Shown: positions 16,975 to 25,743 of the stretch, piece by piece | Position numbering within the stretch: the first letter of the stretch is position 1 | How the letters are laid out: each line of letters starts with the position of its first letter | From: Coriobacteriaceae bacterium | GTDB lineage: Bacteria; Actinomycetota; Coriobacteriia; Coriobacteriales; Atopobiaceae | Direction: 5' to 3' | Length of the DNA stretch: 64,000 bases | NCBI GenBank assembly: GCA_004557505.1 | Contig: SFGZ01000005.1 | Coordinates: 96,382-160,381, forward strand | Notes under the pieces: model-generated | The model's database searches: none | The model's input: only the letters and a program-made list of their open reading frames with translations | Told to the model about the DNA's origin: nothing | Translations under genes and position numbers: made by a program

Positions 16975-18297
16975 TTACGAAGCGAGGTCCCGATCACCTC
17001 TGCGCCCAGGAAAGCTCAGGTTCACCGTAAACAGATCGGCATCGACGGCAAGCGTGAGCCTGCCGTTTTGCAACTCCATCAGGCTTTGCGCAATCGAGAG
17101 CCCCAAGCCCGAGCCTTCCGTAGTGCGCGAGGCGTCACCACGGACAAAGCGCTCAAGCAACTCGTCCGCACTGATGTTAAGGGCCGCCGCCGAGGTGTTC
17201 TTGCAGCTCATCTCAATCGTGCCGTCGCCGCATGCGCGCGCGGTAAAATACGCTCGCGTGCCCGGCAACCCATACTTCACCACGTTGCCCAAAATGTTGT
17301 CAAAGACGCGCCCCATCTGTCTGCTGTCGGCATTGATCATCAAGGGCTCATCGGGCGTCTCGCACACGAGCGCTATGTCTCTTTCTGCCAGGCGCTCGGA
17401 CCACTCGCCCGCCGCCTGCGAGACCAAGACGGCGGCATCCAGCGGCATGAGGTGTACGGCAATATTGCCGGTCTGCGCCTTGGATGCCTCTATCAAATCC
17501 TCGATGAGCTTCCGCAGGCGCTGGGACTGTCGCTCCAGCACATCTGCGCATTCGCTCAGCTTATCCTCATCGCGACTTCCGGGGGAGGTTGAAAGCTCGG
17601 TCGAGAGCAGATCGGCGTAGTTGATCACCGATGTCAGAGGGGTCTTAAGGTCGTGGCTAACATTGGCTATCAACTCGGTGCGCAAGCGATCGGCACGCAG
17701 CTTTTCCTGCTCCGCAATAAGGCTCTTGCGCAGTGCCTCAGAACGCTCGTCTGCCGCGACCGCGCTGGCGTGTGCAAGCCTGTTGACGTTCTGCGCAATC
17801 TCGCGCAAGTCTCCTCGCATGGGACCCTCGTCAAGCTGGGCTGACGTATCGCCTTCGGCAAGTCGTTTAATTGTGACGCCAATCTCTTGAATTTGAGCTT
17901 GGCGCTCACCGAGCACCACAAAGCCATAAGAGCCCAGCCCCAAGACCACAAGCAGCAATGCAGGGTTAAAGCCATAGCTAAAGAAGAGCGCGGCAAGCAC
18001 GCCAAGATACGCGAGTGCCCAGCGCCACAGGTGCAGCCACGCGCGCTTGATGTCCTCGCCCATCTCCCAGTGCCTGGCGACAAGCAGCATACCAGCCACC
18101 AGCATGATGTCCAAGCCGAGCGCAAGAGAGTAGTCCGGCCGCGTAGTCGTCACCCATGCCCCCTGTGAGGCATAGCGCCAGAGCGAGTGCAGCTCGACCA
18201 CGAGCAGCGCGAAGCTGGCGCACGACAGGATGCACATGAGCCACACCCAGATTGCTCCCGCGTGCTCGTTGGAAACCCACTGATTGTTGCGCCTCAT
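16975..18297 (-). CDS. sensor histidine kinase (HisKA type)
   Basis: A 440-residue sensor with four hydrophobic segments in residues about 15-145, a HAMP-like linker (about 150-215), HisKA with the phospho-His in ELIANVSHDLKTPLTSV, and an ATPase domain with DNILGNVVKYG and GSGLGLSIAQSL. The ATG at 18297 overlaps the stop of the regulator gene as ATGA. The signal is unknown; almost no part of the sensor region lies outside the membrane. Confidence 0.94.
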   Translation of the reverse strand: MRRNNQWVSNEHAGAIWVWLMCILSCASFALLVVELHSLWRYASQGAWVTTTRPDYSLALGLDIMLVAGMLLVARHWEMGEDIKRAWLHLWRWALAYLGVLAALFFSYGFNPALLLVVLGLGSYGFVVLGERQAQIQEIGVTIKRLAEGDTSAQLDEGPMRGDLREIAQNVNRLAHASAVAADERSEALRKSLIAEQEKLRADRLRTELIANVSHDLKTPLTSVINYADLLSTELSTSPGSRDEDKLSECADVLERQSQRLRKLIEDLIEASKAQTGNIAVHLMPLDAAVLVSQAAGEWSERLAERDIALVCETPDEPLMINADSRQMGRVFDNILGNVVKYGLPGTRAYFTARACGDGTIEMSCKNTSAAALNISADELLERFVRGDASRTTEGSGLGLSIAQSLMELQNGRLTLAVDADLFTVNLSFPGRRGDRDLAS

Positions 18298-19019
18298 CGG
18301 CTGCCCACCATCTTGTATCCACGGCCCCATACTACCACCAGGTAACGGGGGTCGGCGGGGTTGATCTCTATCTTCTCTCGCAGGTGACGCACATGAACCG
18401 CCACGGTGCTTACGTTTCCATAGGCAGGCTCGCCCCATACGGCTTCGTAGATTTCGGCGGGGCTGTAGACCCTGCCTGGGTGCTTCATCAAAAGATGGCA
18501 GATGTCGTATTCCTTGGGCGTGAGCGCCACTGCCTCGCCATCAACGCTGACCGTCTTGGCGGCATCATCAAGTTCGATGCCGCCGAGGACCAGACTGTCT
18601 GTCGAGGCGGCACCCTCCTCCCCTGCCTCCGCAGCGCCTAAGCGCCGGTAGCGACGCAACGCGCTTCGCACCCGCGCCAGAAGCTCTGCCGGCACAAAGG
18701 GCTTGGTGACGTAGTCGTCGGCACCCAGGTCCAGACCCAAGACCTTGTCGGTGTCCTCGCCTTTTGCCGTGAGCATAATCACGGGCACGTTGCTCATCTT
18801 GCGGATTTCCACCAGCGCCGCCGAGCCGTCCATCACGGGCATCATGACGTCGAGCAGCACCAGATCGACGGGAGTGCCGCCTTCAATTCCCTGCTTAACA
18901 GCCTCCACGGCTTGCTGACCATTGTAGGCAGAGAGTAGCTCGTAGCTGGGGTTGTCCAAGTAGATCTTGAGCGCACGCACAATGTCGTGGTCGTCATCTA
19001 CAACTAAAATGCGATACAT
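18294..19019 (-). CDS. OmpR-family response regulator
   Basis: A 241-residue regulator. The receiver domain has VVDDDHD, the phospho-Asp in LVLLDVMMPVMDG, IMLTAKGED and YVTKPF. The winged-helix output domain (residues about 145-240) has LTPKEYDICHLLMKHPGRVYS and VAVHVRHLREKIE. The ATG at 19019 has GGGAGA upstream; a GTG two codons earlier is also possible. It sits between the C39-like protein gene (11 bases upstream) and its kinase (four-base overlap), so the three are one operon. Confidence 0.95.
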   Translation of the reverse strand: MYRILVVDDDHDIVRALKIYLDNPSYELLSAYNGQQAVEAVKQGIEGGTPVDLVLLDVMMPVMDGSAALVEIRKMSNVPVIMLTAKGEDTDKVLGLDLGADDYVTKPFVPAELLARVRSALRRYRRLGAAEAGEEGAASTDSLVLGGIELDDAAKTVSVDGEAVALTPKEYDICHLLMKHPGRVYSPAEIYEAVWGEPAYGNVSTVAVHVRHLREKIEINPADPRYLVVVWGRGYKMVGSR

Positions 19020-19030
19020 CCGCACTCTCC

Positions 19031-19912
19031 CTAGCCCTTACGCAGAACCCACAGATCTTTGATCTGCCCCGCAAGCTGGTCGTAACTCCATAGCTTATCG
19101 GAACGCTCGCGACTGTTCGGGTCACGAATCACAATGCCCCGGTCACTCCATCCGGCAAGGATGATGAAGTGTCCGGTCCGCGTAAAGTCCCCGGGACCCA
19201 TGATGCAGATGATGGGGTTGCCGGCTTCGAGGTTTGCCTTGACGCGCTCCTTATCCAAGGGGATTTCCGTCACGTCAAGGCCAAGCTCGCTTCCGCCTTG
19301 GGAGATGAGCGTCCATAGGCTCCCCTCGCAGTCCACCGCATAGCCCCGATCGCTGGCGAACTGCGCCATTGCCAGCGGCGACATCGAGGTGTCCCCCGTA
19401 AGGTAGATGTAGACCATCGAAAGGCAGCTTGGCCCACAGCCCGAAACGGCAAAGTGCTGGCCTGCGTACATGCTGTATCCCCAGCGCTCGTCAAATTGCA
19501 GCAGCAGCGGAACCGTTTGGGCGTGGGCAAGCTCCGAAAGTTCGATGGGTGGCTGGTCGTCGTGGTGCTCGTCGTAATCGAGGACAAACTGGCGCGCTTC
19601 GGGATTGCGGTCAAAGAGTTGCACCAGCTCTTCAGGCGTAGTTGATGAGGGGCGCTGCCCTTGCGAGACAGACAGCCATGCGTAAAGGATGCCAGCCGCG
19701 AGCAGGGCTGCGATAACGAGCGCACACAGGATTCCCAGCCGTCTTCGACGGCGCAGGTGGCCGCGACGGCGCTGTTGGTAGGAGCGTCGGGCGAGCATGT
19801 CGTGGCGGCTGTAGCGAGCGGTGCTGCCGCCATGTGCTGCGCTGGCATAGGGTGCCGCGTGTCTTTGAGGGAGTGCCACGTCCACCGCCTTCTCTTGGCT
19901 GTACGTGGGCAC
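19031..19912 (-). CDS. membrane-anchored C39-like cysteine peptidase family protein
   Basis: A 293-residue protein. A basic cytoplasmic N-terminus (RRRGHLRRRRR) is followed by one transmembrane helix (about 60-82), and an extracellular domain of the Peptidase_C39-like family makes up the rest. The catalytic segments are visible: Cys in SGCGPSCLSM, His in TGHFIILAGW and Asp in VIRDPNS. Many relatives of this family have no proven peptidase activity. The start is uncertain: the GTG at 19912 has no good ribosome site. It is co-transcribed with the two-component system downstream, which suggests a cell-surface processing or sensing role; this is inferred. Confidence 0.85.
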   Translation of the reverse strand: MPTYSQEKAVDVALPQRHAAPYASAAHGGSTARYSRHDMLARRSYQQRRRGHLRRRRRLGILCALVIAALLAAGILYAWLSVSQGQRPSSTTPEELVQLFDRNPEARQFVLDYDEHHDDQPPIELSELAHAQTVPLLLQFDERWGYSMYAGQHFAVSGCGPSCLSMVYIYLTGDTSMSPLAMAQFASDRGYAVDCEGSLWTLISQGGSELGLDVTEIPLDKERVKANLEAGNPIICIMGPGDFTRTGHFIILAGWSDRGIVIRDPNSRERSDKLWSYDQLAGQIKDLWVLRKG

Positions 19913-20022
19913 ATTGTCTTCGACGCACCTTAAGGAACCCGAAGCAAAACCCGAAAGACATTCTTAAATGTGTGGCAAGGAACAGTCCTTTTGTCTCACT
20001 CGATGCGAGAGGCCCGCCCGTA

Positions 20023-21012
20023 CTACCCATGCCGAGGCAGAAGGACAGCCCTTTTGTCTTCCCTGAACCGCGTGGGGGTGCAGCCCTTTTCCCTCCGAAA
20101 GGCCTCTGTGAATGCGCCCGGCTTGGCATAGCCCACCTCTCTGCCAACCTCAGCTATTGTGAAGTCGATCTCGGCAAGCAGGCGTGATGCCTCCTCCATG
20201 CGTTCGCGCGTGACATAGCGTGATGGCGACAGCCCCGTCGCTGTTTTGAAGAGGCTTTTCAGCTTCGTTTGCCCCATATAGAGCTTGCCTGCCAGGCGGG
20301 AGCAGGATAGCTCCTCTCCGAGGTTGGAGGCGATGTACCCGCAGATGAAGTCGATGGCCTCGCGGTCTTCGCGGGTCAGGCGTTTGCCGTGGCGCTTTTT
20401 GGGATAGAGCGGCGAGTGCTGCATGACCGTGGCAACGACTTCCGAGATCACTCCCTCGTAGAAAAGCTCCGCCGCGATTCCCGCACCCCTGTAGCTTCGG
20501 GCCTTCCTAAGCAGGTTGGTGAGATCCGGCATGTCGTGCCTTCCGTCAACTTCCAAGAAGGCCCTTCTCATGTCCTCGATATTTCCAAACCTTCCCTGTA
20601 GATACGTGCGGTAATAATCGGGGGAGAAGGTGATGGACGTACCTCTAGCCGACGCGCCGTTGGAGATGTGCGCTTCCCACTCCCCACCCTCTCCTCCCAG
20701 ATATATCGATATCGCCCTGGCGCTCAGCGGGGCTCCCTGATTCTGCGTCATCCCTTCGACCTCGTCGTAGAACGCAATGCTGAGATGCTCGACGCATCGA
20801 TACCGCAGAACCAGGCTCTTCGTGAATTTCATCCTGAAAGAGTTGATTGCGAAGAGGTTCTTGCGAAAGTAAGTCCAGTACTCACCCTCGCCAAACTCGT
20901 TCTCGAAGGTCCGCAAGACGCCATCCGGCCCGTATGCATGCGCCTTTGAGGAGTGCGAGAACTCCCATTTTTGAAATGCAGCACTGTAGAGGTCTTCTTC
21001 CAAGCTCTTCAT
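20023..21012 (-). CDS. AraC-family transcriptional regulator (second)
   Basis: A 329-residue regulator with AraC HTH pairs at residues about 225-325 (CSRLAGKLYMGQTKLKSLFKTATGLSPSRYVTRERM and IAEVGREVGYAKPGAFTEAFRREKGCTPTRFRED). The LxMGxTKLKxxFK spelling is characteristic of the PchR branch that senses siderophores. The ATG at 21012 has GGGGGCAG upstream. It is divergent from the truncated ABC gene at 21164 with 150 bases between, the normal arrangement of a regulator and its siderophore transporter; that target is now broken. Confidence 0.9.
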   Translation of the reverse strand: MKSLEEDLYSAAFQKWEFSHSSKAHAYGPDGVLRTFENEFGEGEYWTYFRKNLFAINSFRMKFTKSLVLRYRCVEHLSIAFYDEVEGMTQNQGAPLSARAISIYLGGEGGEWEAHISNGASARGTSITFSPDYYRTYLQGRFGNIEDMRRAFLEVDGRHDMPDLTNLLRKARSYRGAGIAAELFYEGVISEVVATVMQHSPLYPKKRHGKRLTREDREAIDFICGYIASNLGEELSCSRLAGKLYMGQTKLKSLFKTATGLSPSRYVTRERMEEASRLLAEIDFTIAEVGREVGYAKPGAFTEAFRREKGCTPTRFREDKRAVLLPRHG

Positions 21013-21163
21013 CTGCCTGCCCCCAGAGGTCTCCTTCCGTGTTTGGGCACCGTCTTTCCGCGTTGGGTCGCATGTGCGCCGATCCCGTGCCCCTGAACTC
21101 CTTCCCTAGTCATTATGAATAAAAGTATCGCATGGCTAACAATTATGTAAGCGGAAAGGAACG

Positions 21164-21862
21164 GTGAACCGTATGGGAGGGGTAACCCCCAAAGACCAAG
21201 GCGCGCGCCCGAGTGCATTCGCGAAGCTATTCTACTTCATGCGTCCCGACAAGGGGAAGATGGTCCTATCCCTCGTGATGGCCTGCATTGGAGAGGCGCT
21301 CGGCATGGTGCCCTACGTTGTGATCGCCGTTCTTGCGGCGGGCCTTCTAAAGGGCACGCTGTCCCTTGAGGCGGCGGCCTGGCTTAGCATCGCCGCGGCA
21401 GCTGGCCAGACGGCAAAGTTCTTCTGTACCTGGCGCTCCTCGATGATGAGTCACGGCATCGCCTTCAGGGCTCTGCGGTCGATGCGCGACACAATGGCGG
21501 AGAAGATGGCCCGCGTGCCCATGGGGACAATTGTTGACACGCCAACGGGGACCTTCAAAAACCGCTTCGTCGACAACGTGAACCAGCTCGAGGACGCCAT
21601 TGCACACTTCATGCCCGAGCTGCCCAGCAACGTGTTCGCGCCCATGCTCGCGATGGCAATCGTGTTCGCCATCGACTGGCGCATGGGTCTGGCGGGCCTT
21701 GCCACGATTCCTTTTGGTGTGCTGTTCTACCTCGGCATGATGCGCGGGTACGAGGTAAAGATGGCACGCTACATCAAAAGCGAGCAGAAGATGAACTCGA
21801 CGCTCGTCGAGTACGTCAACGGCATCCAGGTCATCAAGGCCTCATTTAGAAGTTCGGCCTGA
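21164..21862 (+). pseudogene. ABC half-transporter, N-terminal membrane domain only (truncated)
   Basis: The frame starts with a GTG preceded by AAAGGA and encodes the first 228 residues of an exporter-fold half-transporter: HIAFRALRSMRDTMAEKMARVPMG-type helices, an IDWRMGLAGLATIPFG segment, and VEYVNGIQVIKA, after which relatives continue with F-N-Q. Homology stops at about 21843 and five foreign codons lead to a stop. The second half of the membrane domain and the whole ATPase are missing, so the product cannot transport. The loss is a deletion that joined it to the tail of an unrelated transporter. Confidence 0.85.
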
Positions 21863-22197
21863 GCGGAGCGGAGGGACGCGGCATTCTCTCAATGTATCTG
21901 GTGGGCACGATCTTCGGCTCCATCTTCTTCAGCTTCATTCCCCCGCTCTTCGCGTCTCTTGGCTTTAGCACGGAGGCTCTTGCCATTGGGTGCGGCCTCG
22001 GCTCCGCAAGCATGATGACGGCGGCGTCGACCTCTTTGCTCGGTCTGTTCCCAGACGCCGAGATCACCATCACGTCCTTCTCGGCCGCAGCTCAGCTCGT
22101 GACAAGTTTCATGGGGACCTACGTCATGGTCTTTCTCTCCGTTCCGCTCATGAACTTTATTTTCAAGCGGGTCAAGAAGGAACGCGCAATCGACTAG
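21850..22197 (+). pseudogene. C-terminal fragment of a multi-pass membrane protein (DUF3100-like)
   Basis: The frame is open from the codon after a TAG at 21847 and reads KFGLSGAEGRGILSMYLVGTIFG, which enters in mid-protein. Three or four hydrophobic segments follow to the stop at 22197. The glycine-rich start and the AIGCGLGSASMMTAAS segment recall DUF3100-type membrane proteins, from memory and not certain. It has no start of its own with a ribosome site, except possibly the ATG at 21892. It is the downstream half of the deletion joint. Confidence 0.6.
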
Positions 22198-22239
22198 CCA
22201 CCGCAGAGAAGGTCAGACTGTCCCAAGGAGGTTTGCAGT

Positions 22240-22716
22240 ATGGAACTCGTTAAGTCTCAGCTGCCCAAGCTGAAGATGCTATGTATCGGCGCGTTGCTCA
22301 TCTTGTTCACCCAGTTCGTGAAAAGCCTGCGGGCACCCGAGGTCTACTCGGTGACGCCCCAGACATTCTCCGGGCTTCTCGTTCTGGTGCTGTTCTCGTT
22401 CATTGGTATCCTCATCGGCGAGCTTGCAAAGAGGTCTGGCGTGAAGGTTCTCGCCGACTTTCCCGTCCTTGGCTGGGTGTCGCTGGCGTCGCTTGCGTTT
22501 TGCCTCGTCTCTAACGTTTTTGTTGACGCGATTGGTGGCGTGAGCCTCCTTGCCATTACGACCCCCGTCCTTGCCTATGCGGGCGTGTCCGTGGCGAACA
22601 GCCTGGGCGACTTTACGAAGAACTCCTGGAAATACTTCATCGTCGCCCTCTTCGTGTTCGTGGGAAGCTATCTCGGTAGGATCCTTATCGCCCAGCTGGG
22701 CATGGCCCTTTCCTAG
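22240..22716 (+). CDS. small integral membrane protein, probable transporter component
   Basis: A 158-residue protein with about five transmembrane helices and very short loops. The ATG has AAGGAGG eight bases upstream. I do not recognise the family with confidence. It follows the DUF3100-like fragment by 42 bases and precedes the nucleoside hydrolase by nine, so the three were probably one operon in which two membrane proteins made a transporter whose substrate the hydrolase splits. If so, the partner is now truncated and the transporter may be dead. Confidence 0.7.
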   Translation: MELVKSQLPKLKMLCIGALLILFTQFVKSLRAPEVYSVTPQTFSGLLVLVLFSFIGILIGELAKRSGVKVLADFPVLGWVSLASLAFCLVSNVFVDAIGGVSLLAITTPVLAYAGVSVANSLGDFTKNSWKYFIVALFVFVGSYLGRILIAQLGMALS

Positions 22717-22725
22717 GGGGAAAGC

Positions 22726-23673
22726 ATGAAGGTAATCCTCGATCTTGACACGGGAATCGACGATGCCTTGGCCCTGGCCCTCGCGCTCGGCCGTCCCGAT
22801 TGCGAGCTTGTCGGAGTCACGTGCGTCTATGGAAACATTGATGTGGATGGCGCGGTGAGAAACACCCTTGACCTGCTCTCGCTTCTGGGCCACGAGGAGG
22901 CTCCCGTTCACAGGGGGTGCGCCGGCCCCACCTCGGGAGCTGCGTATGAGCGCAAGAGGGAAAGCGTCGTGTTCCACGGGGCCAACGGCATCGGAGGGGC
23001 AAAGCTTCCCGTCTCCGACGCTTCGGTGGCACGTACCCATGCGGCAGAGTTTCTCGTGAAGTCCGCACGCCGCTGGGGCAGCGACCTTGTGATCGTGCCC
23101 ACCGGACCGCTCACAAACATCGCCCGTGCGATTGAGCTCGACGAGGGCGCGATGTCTGCCATCGGCGGCATCGTCCTTATGGGAGGGGCGCTTACCGTGC
23201 CCGGCAACGTCAGCCCCTTCGCCGAGGCGAACATCTCGTATGACCCCGAGGCGGCAAACGTGGTGTTCACCCGTGGCGCGCGCGTGACCATGGTTGGGCT
23301 TGACGTGACGCTGCGCACTACCCTCTCCCAAAGCGATGTCGATTCCTGGAGGAAGCTAGGCGAGCGAGGCGTTGCCTGCGCCGAAATCCTGGGCCACTAT
23401 CTCAATGCGACCAAGATGGTGTCGCCCGGGGCCAAGGGTTGCGCCCTGCACGACCCCCTCGCCCTTGCCGTTACCCTCGACCCAACCTACGTGCTCTCGG
23501 TGCCGCTCTGCGTCTTTGTGCGAACTGACGAGGGCCAGCGCGGAAGAACCGTGCTTGACCAGAGGGCTCTTGAGGAGTCTTCCGAAAGGGAGGTCCGCGT
23601 CGCCCTCGACGTGGATTCCGCGCGCTTCGTGAAAGACTTCATGGGTGCCCTGAATGTGGCGCTGACCGTCTAG
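22726..23673 (+). CDS. inosine-uridine nucleoside hydrolase family protein
   Basis: A 315-residue cytosolic enzyme that cleaves the N-glycosidic bond of ribonucleosides to base plus ribose. The N-terminal calcium site DLDTGIDDA is intact (Asp6, 8, 12, 13). VFHGANGIGG, VIVPTGPLTNIARAI, LMGGAL, EANISYDPEAA and the C-terminal LHDPLALAV segment with its metal-ligand Asp follow in the usual order. The length is normal. Base preference cannot be read from these motifs. GGGGGAAAGC precedes the ATG, nine bases after the membrane protein gene. It converges with the aldo/keto reductase gene, 20 bases away. Confidence 0.93.
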   Translation: MKVILDLDTGIDDALALALALGRPDCELVGVTCVYGNIDVDGAVRNTLDLLSLLGHEEAPVHRGCAGPTSGAAYERKRESVVFHGANGIGGAKLPVSDASVARTHAAEFLVKSARRWGSDLVIVPTGPLTNIARAIELDEGAMSAIGGIVLMGGALTVPGNVSPFAEANISYDPEAANVVFTRGARVTMVGLDVTLRTTLSQSDVDSWRKLGERGVACAEILGHYLNATKMVSPGAKGCALHDPLALAVTLDPTYVLSVPLCVFVRTDEGQRGRTVLDQRALEESSEREVRVALDVDSARFVKDFMGALNVALTV

Positions 23674-23693
23674 GATGCCCCGGCCATCAATCC

Positions 23694-24665
23694 CTACGCC
23701 GAGAGATGCCGCTCAATTGACTCGTCGAGGAAGCACGTCTCCTCTGCAGCCAGCTCCAGCTCGAAGGCCTTGCAGTTCTCCTTTGCGCTCCGCACCGTCC
23801 CGGAGCCAACGAGTGCCGTGGTCACGAAGCCTTTCTGCGCTGTCCAGGCCAGGGCGACGCGTGACACAGGGACATCATGACGGGCGGCAACGACATCCAT
23901 GTCGTCAAGCAGACCTTGTATCTTCGAGAACAGCGGCTCCTTGAAATAGGGATAGAAGGTGTACCTGACATCTTTCTCCGAGAAGCTGGGCAATGTCCTG
24001 AAAGCGCCGGACAGCATCCCGCCCCCGAGCGACCCGTACGTCATCGTCATGAGGCCTTGCGCATGGGCCCACTTGAGCAGCGGCTCCGCCGATCTCTGCA
24101 ACATTGAGTACTGGACCTGCAATGCGTCGATCTTGGCATATTCCATGCATTCCTTGAGCTGTTCGAGCGTGACGTTGCTGACTCCGATATGACGGATTCT
24201 GCCCTGTTCTTTCAGCTCGTTGAGCGTCTGCATGGTCTCCGAGACGGGCACTTTCGGGTCTGGGTAGTGCATCAGGTAGAGGTCGATGTAGCTCGTATTG
24301 AGACGCTCGAGCGACCCTTCGATCTCCTTGAGAATGTCCTCCCTGCTGTTGTCTATGATCCTGGCACCCGTCTTCGCGTCGCAGTAATCGCCGAACTTGG
24401 TGACCAGAAAGACGCCATCACGGCCCACCTCTTCGAGCGCCTGCCCGACGAGCGACTCGGATGTCCCATACACCCCATAGACCGGAGATGTGTCTATCAC
24501 GTTGACCCCGCCTTCGATGAGCGCATGGAGCGCATCCACCGATTCGCAGCGCGTCCGGACGGAGCCATATACCAGCCCATAGTCATTCCGGCCGCCCATG
24601 GACCACGTCCCCGCACCGAGGGCAGAGAGCCTTGCGTCGCAGCGCTGGTTGTAGGAATACCTCAT
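23694..24665 (-). CDS. aldo/keto reductase
   Basis: A 323-residue NADPH-dependent carbonyl reductase family protein. The catalytic tetrad is visible: Asp58 and Tyr63 (VIDTSPVYG), Lys90 (FLVTKFGD) and His133 (DLYLMHYPD). RHIGVSN and TYGSLGGGMLSG follow in their family places. The ATG at 24665 (MRYSYNQRCD) has GGGGAC upstream; the frame is open further upstream but without family sequence. The substrate is not predictable. It stands alone and converges with the nucleoside hydrolase gene. Confidence 0.93.
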   Translation of the reverse strand: MRYSYNQRCDARLSALGAGTWSMGGRNDYGLVYGSVRTRCESVDALHALIEGGVNVIDTSPVYGVYGTSESLVGQALEEVGRDGVFLVTKFGDYCDAKTGARIIDNSREDILKEIEGSLERLNTSYIDLYLMHYPDPKVPVSETMQTLNELKEQGRIRHIGVSNVTLEQLKECMEYAKIDALQVQYSMLQRSAEPLLKWAHAQGLMTMTYGSLGGGMLSGAFRTLPSFSEKDVRYTFYPYFKEPLFSKIQGLLDDMDVVAARHDVPVSRVALAWTAQKGFVTTALVGSGTVRSAKENCKAFELELAAEETCFLDESIERHLSA

Positions 24666-25193
24666 TGCCCGTCCCCATATCTGCTGATGCCCGCCATCTG
24701 GCAGGCGGATGCTTCTGCTTTTCCTGGCTGCATCAGTCTTCCGAAGGCCTTGCCCGCCCCTTCCGGGCATCGCTTTCGACATCGTACTCGCTAGAGCCTC
24801 CGCCTGCCAGGACAAGGCGCGCGTCCTAAAACTTGGTGTGAGAGGCCGTGCGACCGGTACCCGCAGAGCCGCGGTCAGCGCAAGGCTGGATGGGACGATC
24901 GGTGTCAACGTCGCGACGCGCCGATGATTGAGGGACTGCCGGGTACCGCGATGGACGGGCAGGCCTCCGGGCCCGGGATGCCACGCAACGGGTGCCGCGA
25001 GCGCCGGCTCGACACATACGTGGGGACGGCGGCACCCGGGATACCATAGACGGCAGGGGACGAGGCTCGGGCCGACGCTATAGCCGGTCCAAGAAAAACT
25101 GTAGGCTATTTACCTACAATCGCAACACATTGTCTCTGACAAAAAGAACCTGAGAAGACGCAAGGGGTACGAAACGGCATCCAATGCAAGCCA
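24666..25193. other. intergenic stretch with two dyads
   Basis: No gene was recognised. A GGGTGCCGC/GCGGCACCC inverted repeat spans 24990-25037 with a 30-base loop. A TGTAGG-7-CCTACA dyad lies at 25100-25118 in an AT-richer stretch that could hold a promoter. Confidence 0.4.
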
Positions 25194-25565
25194 ATGCTAC
25201 ATACGATTTACTTCCACTCAATGGCCGCGATCGGCAGCTTCAAAACAGGAATATGCAAAAGGGTGAACGATGCCAGAAAGCCCATATCCATGATTCTATC
25301 CAGGGAGTCCTTGCGTGCCCTGCCCCAACTCCTCCCGAAAGGGGGCGTCACCATCGGCTTCCGAGTCATCCCAGAGCACGGCCTCATGGCGCGCACGTCG
25401 GGCATGGCCGGGCAGGACCACCTCTACAAGCGAGTCCTCGAGGAGGAGATCGTCATCGAGCGCGAGGACGCCCGCATCTTCGGTACGTCGCGGAGGTGGT
25501 CACGCGCCGCTCCGTCCCTTTCAATGCTAGGTGTCACTCGCATCGCCCGAGCTTCCATGCATTGA
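25194..25565 (+). CDS. small open frame, unrecognised, possibly a remnant
   Basis: Up to 123 residues are open. The most protein-like part is from 25290 on: MILSRESLRALPQLL, then GVTIGFRVIPEHGL and YKRVLEEEIVIEREDARIF. I do not recognise it. No strong ribosome site supports any of its ATGs, and the tail is basic and Ser/Arg rich as in non-coding GC-rich DNA. It could be the front of a broken accessory gene at the edge of the abi region. Confidence 0.2.
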   Translation: MLHTIYFHSMAAIGSFKTGICKRVNDARKPISMILSRESLRALPQLLPKGGVTIGFRVIPEHGLMARTSGMAGQDHLYKRVLEEEIVIEREDARIFGTSRRWSRAAPSLSMLGVTRIARASMH

Positions 25566-25630
25566 GAGTATGCCCTTCGGCCCCCACAGAACCAGCAAGT
25601 GTCGCAGATGTGCGGGCATTCCCACGCCCC

Positions 25631-25658
25631 TTGCCCCTTCGGCAAAGTGAGGTATACT
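25631..25658 (+). promoter_or_regulatory. sigma-70 type promoter of the abi RNA
   Basis: TTGCCC (25631-25636), a 16-base spacer and TATACT (25653-25658) make a good housekeeping promoter. Transcription would start at about 25665. The -35 element lies within a small TTGCC/GGCAA stem. Confidence 0.65.
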
Positions 25659-25664
25659 ATCGGC

Positions 25665-25725
25665 AGTGTGAAAAGCTTTCGGGCTTTTAGCGGCTGCGGG
25701 TACCTGTACCTACGGCCGCATTTTT
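25665..25725 (+). ncRNA. probable AbiF-associated structured RNA with its own terminator
   Basis: About 60 bases lie between the promoter and the abi ribosome site. Stem 1 is AAAAGC/GCTTTT (25671-25688) with loop tttcgg. Stem 2 (25690-25719) has outer pairs GCGGC/GCCGC and inner GGTA/TACC closed by a CCTG tetraloop; TGCGG/CCGCA is an alternative pairing. A run of five T (25721-25725) follows at once, so stem 2 is also a terminator. AbiF-type genes are known to carry a conserved upstream RNA; this one matches in place and size. Whether it fits the published covariance model was not tested. Confidence 0.6.
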
Positions 25726-25743
25726 CGTTTTGGAGGCACGATC

